From Bacillales bacterium (GTDB taxonomy: Bacteria > Bacillota > Bacilli > Bacillales > DASSOY01): DNA of 64,000 nucleotides. Positions 1 through 8,417 of this stretch are shown here, one piece after another; position 1 is the stretch's first letter, and every line of letters starts with the position of its first letter. The stretch covers positions 1 to 64,000 of the forward strand of contig DASSOY010000003.1 in the NCBI GenBank assembly GCA_035700025.1, read 5' to 3'. Below the pieces are notes generated by a model. The model was not told the origin of the DNA and did not search any database. It was given only the letters and a program-made list of their open reading frames with translations. Both the position numbers and the translations under genes were made by a program.

Positions 1-793
1 GTTTCCTGTTCATGGCGACACCGACGTACAGTACATCAATGACAGCCAATTGAACGAGACGCGACGTTAAAGCTTCCGAACGATACAAGGTCTCGCGCGA
101 TTTCGTATGCAAGACGAGATCGCACAGTTTCGTCAACGGAGAGACGGAAAATTGCGTCAAACCGATCGTGTATGCGCCGGTATCCTTTGCTACTCGCAAA
201 GCTTCGAGCACATCTTTGTTGCTGCCGCTGTGGGAAACGGCGAAGGCCACACATGATTCGTCAAGCATTGCTGCCGACATGACCTGCATGTGGCCGTCGT
301 CAAAAGCCTGGCAACGCAACCCGGTTCGCATAAATTTATGGACCGCATCGCGAGCGATGACGGCGGAACCACCTGAACCGTAAAAATCGATTCGCGAAGC
401 GCCCGCGATTTTCTCGATTGCCGTTTCAAACCGGCCATTTTCATACAACTGCAACGTATCTTGCAAGCCTTGGATATGTCCAGAAAACACTTTTTGCATT
501 AAAGTTTCAGCCGAATCGTTTTCTTCGATCTCTTGATAAATGTTTTCGATCGGTTTAACGACGTCACGGGCCAAAGAGATTTTGAAGGCTTGATAACCGT
601 CGAAGCCGATCTTCTTGCATAGACGAAAAATCGTTGATTCCGCGACTCCGACACGTTCGGCCAATTCGGTGATCGATTGATGGATCACTTCATCCGGATG
701 AGTCAACACGTAATCCGCAGCAAGCCTTTCCTTCTTGGAAAGCGTTGAAGCGACGGCTCGCAAGCGGAGCAGCGATCCATGTTGCTCGGTCAT
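1..793 (-). CDS. RpiR-family transcriptional regulator (3' end cut by window)
   Basis: An open frame of 264 codons runs off the left edge without a stop, so the C-terminus is missing (family length is about 280-290 aa). The N-terminal ~75 residues form the RpiR helix-turn-helix (ESTIFRLCKKIGF is the recognition-helix region). From about residue 120 comes a SIS sugar-phosphate isomerase fold with the glycine/serine-rich FYGSGGSA and AVSHSGSN segments that bind phosphosugars. Start chosen at ATG 793 because AGGAGG lies 9 nt upstream; an in-frame ATG at 802 abuts the Shine-Dalgarno. It is the last gene of the left-hand sugar-acid island, so it may sense a phosphorylated intermediate such as KDG-6-P; the ligand is inference. 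Confidence 0.9.
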   Translation of the reverse strand, partial: MTEQHGSLLRLRAVASTLSKKERLAADYVLTHPDEVIHQSITELAERVGVAESTIFRLCKKIGFDGYQAFKISLARDVVKPIENIYQEIEENDSAETLMQKVFSGHIQGLQDTLQLYENGRFETAIEKIAGASRIDFYGSGGSAVIARDAVHKFMRTGLRCQAFDDGHMQVMSAAMLDESCVAFAVSHSGSNKDVLEALRVAKDTGAYTIGLTQFSVSPLTKLCDLVLHTKSRETLYRSEALTSRLVQLAVIDVLYVGVAMNRK

Positions 794-871
794 TTTTGTC
801 ATTCCTCCTGATCTTTCGGCAATCCTCGGTTCCGTTAATTTCATTTCATCACATTAGCCAAGTCATTTTCC

Positions 872-2104
872 TTAAAATGCCCAATTTCCGTTTCTGAAAA
901 TCGGTTCCGTCTCTCCCGACGACGTAATTCCATCAATGTCGAGATTTTCGCATCCGATCATAAAATCAACGTGAGTAAGACTATGATTCACGCCTTTTTC
1001 TTCCAGTTCTTTGCGGCTCATCGAAGTCCCGCCTTTCAAACTTGCCGGGTACGCTTTGCCGACAGCCAAATGGCACGAAGCGTTTTCGTCGAACAAGGTG
1101 TTGAAAAAGATCAGACCTGCTTGCGAAATCGGAGATTGATGAGGAACAAGCGCGACTTCTCCTAAATAACGGGAACCTTCATCCGTTTCGATCAGTTTCT
1201 TGAACGTTTCGTAACCTTTTTCGGCAGTAAAATCAATGATTTTTCCGTTTTCAAACGTCACCGACAACTGTTCGATGACTTGTCCGTTGTAATTGAGCGG
1301 TTTTGTGCTCGCCACCGTCCCGTTGACACCATATTTGTAGGGAAGCGTAAATACTTCTTCGGTCGGGATGTTCGGCAAGAAATCGTCACCCTCATCATTG
1401 GTTCCTGAAGCTCCCGCCCATACATGATTGTCGGGAAACTCGATCGTCAAATCAGTGCCGGGCGCGCGATAATGAAACTTTTTATATTGTTTGTCATTTA
1501 AGTATGCAGCTTTCGCCGTCAACGTTTCTTTATGACGTTGCCACGCTTCTACAGGGTTTTCCGTATCCGCACGTGTCATCGTAAAAATGTGCTCCCAAAG
1601 CTTGCGAACCGCTGCTTCTTCGGGCTCGTTCGGAAAAACTTTTTTCGCCCATTCCTTTGTCGGCACCGCGATGATCGACCAGCTAACGCGGTCGGCCATC
1701 TGATATTCTGCAAACGTTTCGAGCGCCTTCCTTGCGGTTTTATTGTATGTGGCCATTCGCCTCGGATCTACGTCTTTCAGCAAATCCGGATTTGGACAAT
1801 CGAGGTATAAAAAAGCCGCTCCGTTCTTTGCGAGTTCTTCCCTGCCCCGTGCTTTCCATTTCGGATAGTCCTTGAAAGCCTCTTCCGGAGCCATTTTAAA
1901 TTTGGTCAGCGTCAAATGGTCGTCCGCCCAATCGACATACACATGTTTCGCTCCTGCCCGATAAGCCTTTTCCACGAGATTCCTCACAAATTCAGCTTTG
2001 GAAATCGGGGCAATGATCACAAGTGTCTGTCCTTTTTGAACGTTGACACCGTTTTCAACCGCCAATCTTGCATAATTTTCGAGTTTCTCCGCAAAAGATA
2101 ACAT
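872..2104 (-). CDS. M29-family metalloaminopeptidase (copy 2)
   Basis: 410 aa, a cytoplasmic M29 (AmpS/aminopeptidase T) peptidase that removes N-terminal residues from peptides using a two-metal centre. The family metal-binding landmarks are present near the C-terminus: LGEVALVP, ASCHLAVGKAYP and HVDFMIG. ATG 2104 was chosen because GGAGG lies 7 nt upstream; a longer open frame to 2215 lacks a ribosome site and runs through a terminator. It is a tandem paralogue of the gene at 2212-3444, with exactly the same length. Why two aminopeptidases close a sugar-acid operon is unknown. Confidence 0.93.
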   Translation of the reverse strand: MLSFAEKLENYARLAVENGVNVQKGQTLVIIAPISKAEFVRNLVEKAYRAGAKHVYVDWADDHLTLTKFKMAPEEAFKDYPKWKARGREELAKNGAAFLYLDCPNPDLLKDVDPRRMATYNKTARKALETFAEYQMADRVSWSIIAVPTKEWAKKVFPNEPEEAAVRKLWEHIFTMTRADTENPVEAWQRHKETLTAKAAYLNDKQYKKFHYRAPGTDLTIEFPDNHVWAGASGTNDEGDDFLPNIPTEEVFTLPYKYGVNGTVASTKPLNYNGQVIEQLSVTFENGKIIDFTAEKGYETFKKLIETDEGSRYLGEVALVPHQSPISQAGLIFFNTLFDENASCHLAVGKAYPASLKGGTSMSRKELEEKGVNHSLTHVDFMIGCENLDIDGITSSGETEPIFRNGNWAF

Positions 2105-2161
2105 AGCCATTCCTCCCGAATGTATGGTTTCGACAATGATGGAGATGAATCCTTTTTTACG

Positions 2162-2191
2162 CGAAAAACGCCCGCATTGTTGCGGACGTTT
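2162..2191 (-). terminator. Intrinsic terminator between the two M29 genes
   Basis: On the minus strand an 8-bp stem (CGTCCGCA/TGCGGGCG, one G-U pair) with a 4-nt loop is followed directly by a run of five T. It sits just after the stop codon of the upstream aminopeptidase (2212), so the downstream copy should be expressed by read-through or from its own promoter. Confidence 0.8.
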
Positions 2192-2211
2192 CCTGCAGTT
2201 TCGCGAACAAC

Positions 2212-3444
2212 TCAAATCACCCAGTTTCCATTGCGGAACAATGGAACGGTTTCGCCGTTATCGGTGATGCCGTCAATGTCCAAATCAGCTGAGCCAATCA
2301 TGAAGTCCTCATGAACAAGGCTGTTGTTGGCACCGCGATCCTTCAACTGCTCCGCACTCATCTTCGATCCGCCTTCAAGTGTCGACGGATACGCTTTACC
2401 AATCGCCAAATGGCAAGAAGCATTCTCGTCGTACAACGTGTTGTAGAAAATGAGCCCGGATTGCGAAATCGGGGAGTCGTACGGCACGAGCGCCATTTCC
2501 CCTAAATAATGGGATCCTTCGTCCGTGTCAATCAGATTTTCGAGAATTTCCTCGCCCGTTTCCGCTTGGCACTCAACGATTCGGCCGTTTTCAAACGTCA
2601 GCGTGAAACCGTCGATTAAACTGCCGTGATAATTGAACGGTTTCGTGTTCGTGACTTTACCGTTCGCGCCGGTTTTCAACGGCATTGTGAAAACTTCCTC
2701 GGTTGGAATGTTAGCAAAAAAATCGACGCCGTCCTCATTTGGACCGGCTCCTCCGACCCAAAGATGACCTTCCGGCAATTCAATCGTCAAATCCGTTCCC
2801 GGCGCGGTATAGTGAAGCTTTCTAAACTTCTTTTCGTTGAGATAATTCACCTTTTCATTAAGCGCCGATTGATGCTCGCTCCACGCAGCCACTGGATCTT
2901 CTCGATCCACGCGCGTCATTTTGAATATCGTCTCCCAAAGCTTTTCGAGCGCTTCATCCTCCGGGAGATCCGGAAACACTTTTAAAGCCCATTCCTTGGT
3001 TGCTGCAGAAATGACGCACCAACTCACTTTGTCTTTCATGCGAGCGTCTTTGTAGTCTGCGATCGCTTGCGCTTCCGCTTTGTTTGCGGCGGAGATTTTC
3101 TTACTGTCAATTCCCGTCAACAAATCCGGATTCGGCGTACGGATGTTTAGGAAAGTTGCCCCGTTTTCTGCCAATTCTTCGAACCATTTGGCTTTCCATT
3201 CAGGGTATTCATGAAAAGCTTCGTCCGGAGCGAGTTCGAATTTCGTTCGCTTGATGACATCGTCTTCCCAATCAAAATAGACATGTTTCGCTCCGGCTTC
3301 GTATGCCTTTTCGGCTATCTTTCGTACAAATCCGATGGTTTCGATCGGCGCATGCACCAAGAGCGTCTGCCCTTTTTGAACATTGTTCCCGATGCGAACG
3401 ACAAGTTCGGCATATTTTTCAAGGTTCTTTTCAAAGGTCGACAT
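2212..3444 (-). CDS. M29-family metalloaminopeptidase (copy 1)
   Basis: 410 aa. Same architecture as its downstream paralogue: an N-terminal domain, then the M29 catalytic part with LGEMALVP, ASCHLAIGKAYP and HEDFMIG carrying the Glu/His/Asp metal ligands. Start ATG 3444 has GAGGAGG 7 nt upstream; an in-frame GTG at 3450 lies too close to the Shine-Dalgarno. It follows the D-galactonate dehydratase gene by 24 nt and is probably co-transcribed with it. Substrate peptides cannot be predicted. Confidence 0.93.
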   Translation of the reverse strand: MSTFEKNLEKYAELVVRIGNNVQKGQTLLVHAPIETIGFVRKIAEKAYEAGAKHVYFDWEDDVIKRTKFELAPDEAFHEYPEWKAKWFEELAENGATFLNIRTPNPDLLTGIDSKKISAANKAEAQAIADYKDARMKDKVSWCVISAATKEWALKVFPDLPEDEALEKLWETIFKMTRVDREDPVAAWSEHQSALNEKVNYLNEKKFRKLHYTAPGTDLTIELPEGHLWVGGAGPNEDGVDFFANIPTEEVFTMPLKTGANGKVTNTKPFNYHGSLIDGFTLTFENGRIVECQAETGEEILENLIDTDEGSHYLGEMALVPYDSPISQSGLIFYNTLYDENASCHLAIGKAYPSTLEGGSKMSAEQLKDRGANNSLVHEDFMIGSADLDIDGITDNGETVPLFRNGNWVI

Positions 3445-3468
3445 GTACACCCCTCCTCAAAAACCATT

Positions 3469-4626
3469 CTACCACTCAGCGAACGTTCCGTCATCGTTGC
3501 GCCATATCGGGTTCTTCCAATCATGCCCTTCGCTGCCTGCCGATTTCACCCGTTCCTCGTCGATTTCAATGCCGAGACCCGGGCCGTCCGGTATCGCTGC
3601 ATACCCATTCTCATAGCGGAACACTTTCGGATCGACTAAGTAATCGAGCAGATCGCTGCCTTGATTGTAATGGATGCCAAGGCTTTGCTCTTGAATGATG
3701 CAGTTCGGCGTGCACGCATCCAACTGCAACGATGCGGCCAAATTGATCGGTCCGAGCGGGGCGTGAGGAGCGACAGCAACATCGAATGTTTCCGCCATCG
3801 TCGCGATTTTCTTCGCTTCAAGGATGCCTCCGGTATGGGACAAATCCGGTTGGATGATGTCTACATACCCGTCCTGCAACATTTGCTTGAATCCCCATCT
3901 TGTATAATTCCGTTCACCGGATGCGATCGGAGTCGCCGTATGTGCCGCAATGTCACGCAAAGCCTCAATGTTTTCAGCCAATACCGGCTCTTCAATGAAC
4001 ATTGGACGGTAAGGTTCTAATTCTTTTACAAGAATTTTCGCCATTGCTTTATGCACTCGGCCGTGAAAATCAATTCCAATTCCGAAAGCGCCGCCGACCG
4101 CTTCGCGGATCGCCGCCACGCGGCTCACCGCAGCATCGACCTTTTCATAGCTGTCGATATAATTCATTTCTTCCGTACCGTTCATTTTGATCGCCGTGAA
4201 TCCAGCTTCTGCTTTTTCTTTCGCAGCCGTCCCGACATCCTCCGGACGGTCGCCGCCAATCCAAGAATAAACGCGAATTTTTTCGCGCGCGGCGCCTCCA
4301 AGCATTTCATATACCGGCATGTTGTAATATTTGCCCTTAATGTCCCACAACGCCTGCTCGATTCCTGAGATCGCGCTCATCAATACTGGACCTCCGCGAT
4401 AGAAACCCCCGCGGTAAAGCACTTGAAAATGGTCCTCGATTTTGCGCGGATCTTTCCCGATTAAATAATCCATGATCTCCTCGACGCAAGCTTTTACCGT
4501 ATGAGCACGCCCTTCGACAATCGGTTCTCCCCAGCCGGACACACCTTCATCGGTTTCAATCTTTAAAAACAACCAGCGCGGCGGCACTTGGTACAAAGAA
4601 AAATTTGTGATTTTCAAAGCTTTCAC
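3469..4626 (-). CDS. dgoD: D-galactonate dehydratase
   Basis: 385 aa, enolase superfamily. It dehydrates D-galactonate to 2-keto-3-deoxygalactonate (EC 4.2.1.6), the entry step of the De Ley-Doudoroff pathway. The sequence matches E. coli DgoD along its length, including PPRWLFLKIETDEG at the start and the final AEW. Catalytic residues line up with a constant +3 offset: Asp186 and His188 (DFHGR), Glu212 (IEEP), Glu238 (GERN), His288 (PHAPLGP). The stop overlaps nothing downstream, but the start overlaps the aldolase stop by 4 nt (ATGA), so the two are translationally coupled. Specificity for galactonate over gluconate rests on this close resemblance and on the neighbouring kinase and aldolase. 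Confidence 0.95.
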   Translation of the reverse strand: MKALKITNFSLYQVPPRWLFLKIETDEGVSGWGEPIVEGRAHTVKACVEEIMDYLIGKDPRKIEDHFQVLYRGGFYRGGPVLMSAISGIEQALWDIKGKYYNMPVYEMLGGAAREKIRVYSWIGGDRPEDVGTAAKEKAEAGFTAIKMNGTEEMNYIDSYEKVDAAVSRVAAIREAVGGAFGIGIDFHGRVHKAMAKILVKELEPYRPMFIEEPVLAENIEALRDIAAHTATPIASGERNYTRWGFKQMLQDGYVDIIQPDLSHTGGILEAKKIATMAETFDVAVAPHAPLGPINLAASLQLDACTPNCIIQEQSLGIHYNQGSDLLDYLVDPKVFRYENGYAAIPDGPGLGIEIDEERVKSAGSEGHDWKNPIWRNDDGTFAEW

Positions 4627-5252
4627 CCTCCGATCTTATCGTGAAATTGTTTCGCTCTTTCTGTAAGTTCGGCTAATGTTTGTTCATTGATCGGCTGTTT
4701 TGCATTGACGAGTGCGCTGCCGAGCCCAGCGGCAACAGCACCATTTGCAAAATAGTCCTCAATGTTTTCCAGGCTGACCCCGCCGGTCGGCATGAGCGGA
4801 ATGTGCGGGAGCGGTCCATGGATATCTTTCAAATAACGAGGTCCGAGCACATTGGCGGGAAAAACTTTGATAATGTCGGCCCCATGTTCATAAGCAGATA
4901 AAATTTCCGTCGGTGTCATCGCGCCGGGAATACTGACTGCGCCGTAACGCTTCGTCATTCGAATCGTATCAGGATTCACCGTCGGTGAAAAAATAAATTG
5001 CGCCCCCGCCATGATCGCTGCTCTTGCCGTTTCCGGATCGAGCACCGTCCCGGCGCCTACCGTCACCTCATCGCCGAGCTCGTTCGCCACCTTCTCGATC
5101 AACCTGAGTACGCCCGGTGTTTCCGCCGTAATTTCCAACACTTTCACGCCGCCGTTGCTCAGCGCCTTTGCAATCGCCAACACTTCTTCACCTTTCGCGC
5201 CGCGGATGACGGCTACGAGTTTATTCTCATAAATCGATTGCAACGTTTCCAA
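4623..5252 (-). CDS. eda: 2-dehydro-3-deoxy-6-phosphogluconate/galactonate aldolase
   Basis: 209 aa class I aldolase (KDPG/KHG family). It cleaves 2-keto-3-deoxy-6-phospho-sugar acids to pyruvate and glyceraldehyde-3-phosphate. Lys129 in IIKVFPA is the Schiff-base lysine, and Glu40 in VLEIT corresponds to the general acid/base glutamate. The phosphate loops are MPTGGV and GLGSALV. Starts with TTG at 5252, 9 nt after AGGAGG. Located between KDG kinase and dgoD, so the physiological substrate is probably the galacto epimer (DgoA role). Confidence 0.94.
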   Translation of the reverse strand: METLQSIYENKLVAVIRGAKGEEVLAIAKALSNGGVKVLEITAETPGVLRLIEKVANELGDEVTVGAGTVLDPETARAAIMAGAQFIFSPTVNPDTIRMTKRYGAVSIPGAMTPTEILSAYEHGADIIKVFPANVLGPRYLKDIHGPLPHIPLMPTGGVSLENIEDYFANGAVAAGLGSALVNAKQPINEQTLAELTERAKQFHDKIGG

Positions 5253-5264
5253 TGTGATCGCCTC

Positions 5265-6218
5265 CTATCGTTTGACATCTTCACCGTTTTCGCTGCTCAT
5301 GAAAGAAACGAGACGTTCCTTGTCCGGCAGCCCTTCCACATCTCCGTGTACCATTGTCACGATCGCCCCGACCGCGGCACCTCTTCTGACGGCTTTCGCC
5401 AACGGCAACTGATCCAACAAACCCGAGAGAAGTCCCGCCGCAAAACCGTCCCCGGCGCCAACCGGATCAACCACGCGCGGCACCTTGAAGGCATCGACCG
5501 TTCCACTTTCTTGATCTGCGGAATAATACGCCCCTTGTTCGCCAAGCTTAACCACAACAGTGGCCGCGCCAAGTTCATGAAACCGGCGGGCAAGCGTTTC
5601 CGGCTCGCGGCTGCCGAACAAAAAATCACCTTCATCAAGACCCGGCAATACGATATCTGCGCGTCCGGAGAGATCGAGCAACGCGTTTCGCGCCTCTTCC
5701 TCTGACCATAACTTCCGACGCAAGTTCGGATCAAAAACGACCTTTACGCCATGTTGTTTCGCCGCTCGAATCGCGTGAAGCATTGTCTCATAACAACTCG
5801 CACTTAAGGCCGGTGTGATGCCGGACAAATGAAGAAAGTCGGCCTGCGCAACATATGATTCGTTCACATCGTCGGGCGTCAGCCGGCTGGCGGCCGACCC
5901 GGCCCGATAATACTGCACACGCATTTCTTCCTCACTGATTTGTTCCTTGAAGTACAAACCCGTTGCTGCGTCAGGGTCGAACGTCACTTCGCTAACGTCG
6001 ACCCCTTCACCGCGTATAAAGGTTAAGATTTTTTTTCCGAATTCATCATTTCCCAATTTGCTGATCCATCCAGTTCGGTGGCCGAGCCTCGCCAATCCGA
6101 TTGCTACATTCGATTCGGCACCGGCGACCTTCGCAGTAAATCGATCGGCATACCTCATGAATCCGGTCGATTCTGCAGACAACAAAACCATGGTTTCTCC
6201 CATCGTTACGACGTTCAT
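5265..6218 (-). CDS. kdgK: 2-dehydro-3-deoxygluconokinase / galactonokinase, PfkB family
   Basis: 317 aa ribokinase-fold sugar kinase. It phosphorylates 2-keto-3-deoxygluconate or -galactonate at C6 with ATP. PfkB signature 2 is seen as DPVGAGDGFAAG (~residues 248-259), with the catalytic Asp in GAGDG. The N-terminal substrate lid includes AGAESNVAIGLARLG. It is the first gene of the distal sub-operon (kinase, aldolase, dgoD, aminopeptidases). The 508-bp gap in front of it contains an IclR pseudogene and must also hold its promoter, though I could not identify a convincing -35/-10 pair there. Confidence 0.93.
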   Translation of the reverse strand: MNVVTMGETMVLLSAESTGFMRYADRFTAKVAGAESNVAIGLARLGHRTGWISKLGNDEFGKKILTFIRGEGVDVSEVTFDPDAATGLYFKEQISEEEMRVQYYRAGSAASRLTPDDVNESYVAQADFLHLSGITPALSASCYETMLHAIRAAKQHGVKVVFDPNLRRKLWSEEEARNALLDLSGRADIVLPGLDEGDFLFGSREPETLARRFHELGAATVVVKLGEQGAYYSADQESGTVDAFKVPRVVDPVGAGDGFAAGLLSGLLDQLPLAKAVRRGAAVGAIVTMVHGDVEGLPDKERLVSFMSSENGEDVKR

Positions 6219-6344
6219 AGTTCAAGCTCCTTCTTCTTTAACACTTGTGGAATTCTCAAATGGCTCGGTCGTTCCCCGTTCCTTGCGCTTAAAAATGATC
6301 TGCAATTGAACACAGCAGCTTTCATAAGCTGCGTGAGTTAATTA

Positions 6345-6616
6345 CTAATTTTTTACAAATCGGTTCGTTATCGAAGACGTCAAAAATGACCCATCTTCAT
6401 TGTCCGCGCGGTCGAAAATGAACAAGAATGGCTTTTCCGACGCCGGTACGCAGGCTGGCGCTCTATTCCTATTTTCAACTTCCAGTAAGTCAGCACCCTT
6501 TTGTGCATCCAACGAATCCATGACCGCATGGCCCCGCTCCTGCAGTTTCAGGCCTAACCTGTACCTTTCGGCAGTTGGATCAATGGAAGTATACGTAAGG
6601 CGCGATCAACGGACGT
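6345..6616 (-). pseudogene. Decayed IclR-family regulator
   Basis: Two fragments in different frames match the beginning and middle of an IclR protein in the right order. Frame A, starting near 6613, reads SVDRALRILPLI, the typical N-terminus. Frame B, from about 6581, reads DPTAERYRLGLKL followed by HAVMDSLD, the hinge after the helix-turn-helix. Only ~24 nt separate pieces that are ~45 residues apart in intact proteins, so the DNA-binding helix is deleted and the frame shifted. Frame B then stays open to TAG at 6345 without recognisable IclR sequence. It sits just upstream of the KDG kinase operon, as would be expected of that operon's former local regulator. Confidence 0.75.
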
Positions 6617-6651
6617 ACAGAACCGCAAATATTGGAGGATCCCCCGAAACA

Positions 6652-6684
6652 ACAACACTGCTCCTTTATAAGGAACAGTGTTGT
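6652..6684 (-). terminator. Strong hairpin terminator after the metallo-hydrolase gene
   Basis: A 15-bp stem with one mismatch (ACAACACTGCTCCTT / AAGGAACAGTGTTGT) and a TAT loop lies about 40 nt after the stop of the UlaG-like gene. T-rich sequence follows on both strands, so it could act in both directions. It separates the transporter/oxidation operon from the kinase/aldolase/dgoD operon. Confidence 0.75.
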
Positions 6685-6726
6685 AAAATATATTTTTCCA
6701 CATCATAACCTGCGATACTAGTGGAG

Positions 6727-7572
6727 TCAATATCGACTGGAAAAATACACAAACCGCTCCCCGGCAACCATCATATGAAACTTTTGGTTCGGATACGTAT
6801 GAAATAAGTAATCTACAAAATAAGCAGGATTATCCGTATTGTTCGGAAACAAATCAAAGTGAATCGGGATGAGCATGTCGGCTTGCACGCAGTCACTGAA
6901 ATCGCAAGCTTCCCGAAAATTCATGTTCCCGATGATGCCGCGGCGCGTACGCGCGTAATCTCCGCCGTTGATCGGCAAAAAAACGATGTCCGGAGCAAAA
7001 GCTGCCACTGTTTCCACGATTTTTTCGTCAACAATCGTGTCCCCGCTATGAAACAACTTAACACCATTTCCTTCGATCAAATAACCTAAATGTTCTGCGT
7101 TTCCATCGGCATCAAATACATACGTATCATGCGCGACAGCGATCGGTGTGATTCGAAAACCGCCGATTGAAAACCTTTGGTTTTGACACGCAGCAATGAT
7201 TCGCTCTTCGCCGATCCTTTCCGGCAGCAGATGACGATGGGCGGGCGGCACAGCAAATTTCGCCGCTTTCGCCGTTTTCGCAATGCCCTTTAACGTACAG
7301 GGATCTAAATGGTCATCGTGTTCATGAGTGATGATTACCCCATCAAGCGCCGACAATTCTTCCGGCGCAAACGGCGCGGGAAATGCACGAACAAATTCCG
7401 TCCCCGGCTTATTTTTCTCAATGCAATCGGTCAAATACGGATCAATGCAAATCGCTCCATCATCTTTCGATCCTTTGATGATCACACCCGATTGCCCTAA
7501 GCTCCAAATCGCAACCGATCCGCACGGCAGATCGGTTGCATCCATTTGCTTCTTAAGCGACTTCACTTTCAA
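6727..7572 (-). CDS. Metallo-beta-lactamase-fold hydrolase, UlaG-like (possible sugar lactonase)
   Basis: About 281 aa. The metal-binding motif HEHDDHLD (~residue 85) and later FHSGDT and PIHFDLFPNNTDNP identify the UlaG branch of the metallo-beta-lactamase fold; UlaG itself opens L-ascorbate-6-phosphate lactone. Beside a transporter, sugar dehydrogenases and galactonate dehydratase, a lactonase that opens galactono-lactone is a reasonable inference. The start is uncertain: TTG 7572 has AGGAGG 5 nt upstream, while GTG at 7578 overlaps the Shine-Dalgarno. Last gene before the terminator at 6652-6684. Confidence 0.85.
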   Translation of the reverse strand: MKVKSLKKQMDATDLPCGSVAIWSLGQSGVIIKGSKDDGAICIDPYLTDCIEKNKPGTEFVRAFPAPFAPEELSALDGVIITHEHDDHLDPCTLKGIAKTAKAAKFAVPPAHRHLLPERIGEERIIAACQNQRFSIGGFRITPIAVAHDTYVFDADGNAEHLGYLIEGNGVKLFHSGDTIVDEKIVETVAAFAPDIVFLPINGGDYARTRRGIIGNMNFREACDFSDCVQADMLIPIHFDLFPNNTDNPAYFVDYLFHTYPNQKFHMMVAGERFVYFSSRY

Positions 7573-7599
7573 TGGCACCTCCTGCCTCCGTTTTCCATT

Positions 7600-8358
7600 T
7601 TACCTTCCCATCCAACCCCCGTCTACGACGATCGTTTCTCCGTGGATGTAGTTCGATGCTTCGGAGGCAAGAAACAGCGCTGCACCGGCAACATCTTCCG
7701 GTTTCCCCCACCTGCCTGCAGGAATGCGTTCAAGAATTTGCCGATTTCGCGTTTCATCTTCCATTAAAGCCGTGTTCATGTCCGTTGCCATGTAACCGGG
7801 GGCAATTGCATTAACATTGACGCCATGCTTTGCCCATTCGTTCGACAGAGATTTCGTAAATTGAGCGACCGCTCCTTTGCTCGCCGCATAAGCCGGGACG
7901 GTGAGACCGCCTTGAAACGAAAGCAATGAAGCAAGATTAACAATCTTTCCTTTTCCTTGCTTCAACATCGCTTTCCCTGCAGCTTGACAAAGAAAGAAAA
8001 CGGTTTTTGCGTTCACGTTCATTACATCGTCCCAATATTGTTCGCTGAATTCAACAGCTGGCGCGCGTCTTTGAACGCCGGCATTGTTGACCAATATGTC
8101 CAATTTCCCAAAATGGTGAATCGTCTCGTCGACGATCGTTTTCACTTGCGATGCGTTGGTTAAATCAAAACGAATCGTCACACACTTTTTTCCTAACTTT
8201 TCAATCTCCGCAACCGTATCCGATTCTTGTTCGGATCGTTGCACGATTGCGATATCCGCCCCTGCGCGAGCGAGGCCGAGCGAAATTCCTTTCCCCAGCC
8301 CCCGGTTCCCTCCGGTTACAACCGCAACTTTCCCTTCAAGGTTAAATAATTCGAGCAT
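7600..8358 (-). CDS. kduD: 2-dehydro-3-deoxy-D-gluconate 5-dehydrogenase-like SDR
   Basis: 252 aa classical short-chain dehydrogenase/reductase. It has TGGNRGLGKG for NAD(P) binding, NNAG, a serine in NLASLLSF, the catalytic YAASK and a C-terminal VVDGGWMGR. The sequence is of the KduD type, which interconverts 2,5-diketo-3-deoxygluconate and 2-keto-3-deoxygluconate with NADH/NAD, so it would feed or drain the same KDG pool as the kinase. ATG 8358 follows AGGAGG by 6 nt. No kduI partner is present in this window, so the substrate may instead be a related keto-sugar acid. Confidence 0.85.
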   Translation of the reverse strand: MLELFNLEGKVAVVTGGNRGLGKGISLGLARAGADIAIVQRSEQESDTVAEIEKLGKKCVTIRFDLTNASQVKTIVDETIHHFGKLDILVNNAGVQRRAPAVEFSEQYWDDVMNVNAKTVFFLCQAAGKAMLKQGKGKIVNLASLLSFQGGLTVPAYAASKGAVAQFTKSLSNEWAKHGVNVNAIAPGYMATDMNTALMEDETRNRQILERIPAGRWGKPEDVAGAALFLASEASNYIHGETIVVDGGWMGR

Positions 8359-8387
8359 GCAGGTCCTCCTCGTTCGATCATAGCATT

Positions 8388-8409
8388 CACCCCCTCGGAA
8401 AAGGGGGTG
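8388..8409 (-). other. Intercistronic hairpin between ALDH and kduD
   Basis: CACCCCCT and AGGGGGTG form a perfect 8-bp G/C-rich stem with a 6-nt loop between the two genes. No T-run follows on the minus strand, so it is more likely an mRNA stability or processing element than a terminator. Confidence 0.55.
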
Positions 8410-8417
8410 ATGAGAAA

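Noticed and set aside
6315-6332. Palindrome GCAGCTT-N4-AAGCTGC before the KDG kinase gene
   Set aside because: Could be an operator, but no matching second site or promoter was found, so it is not listed as a feature.
6400-6708. Plus-strand 102-codon open frame between kdgK and the metallo-hydrolase
   Set aside because: It is antisense to the IclR pseudogene and runs through the terminator hairpin; no ribosome site.
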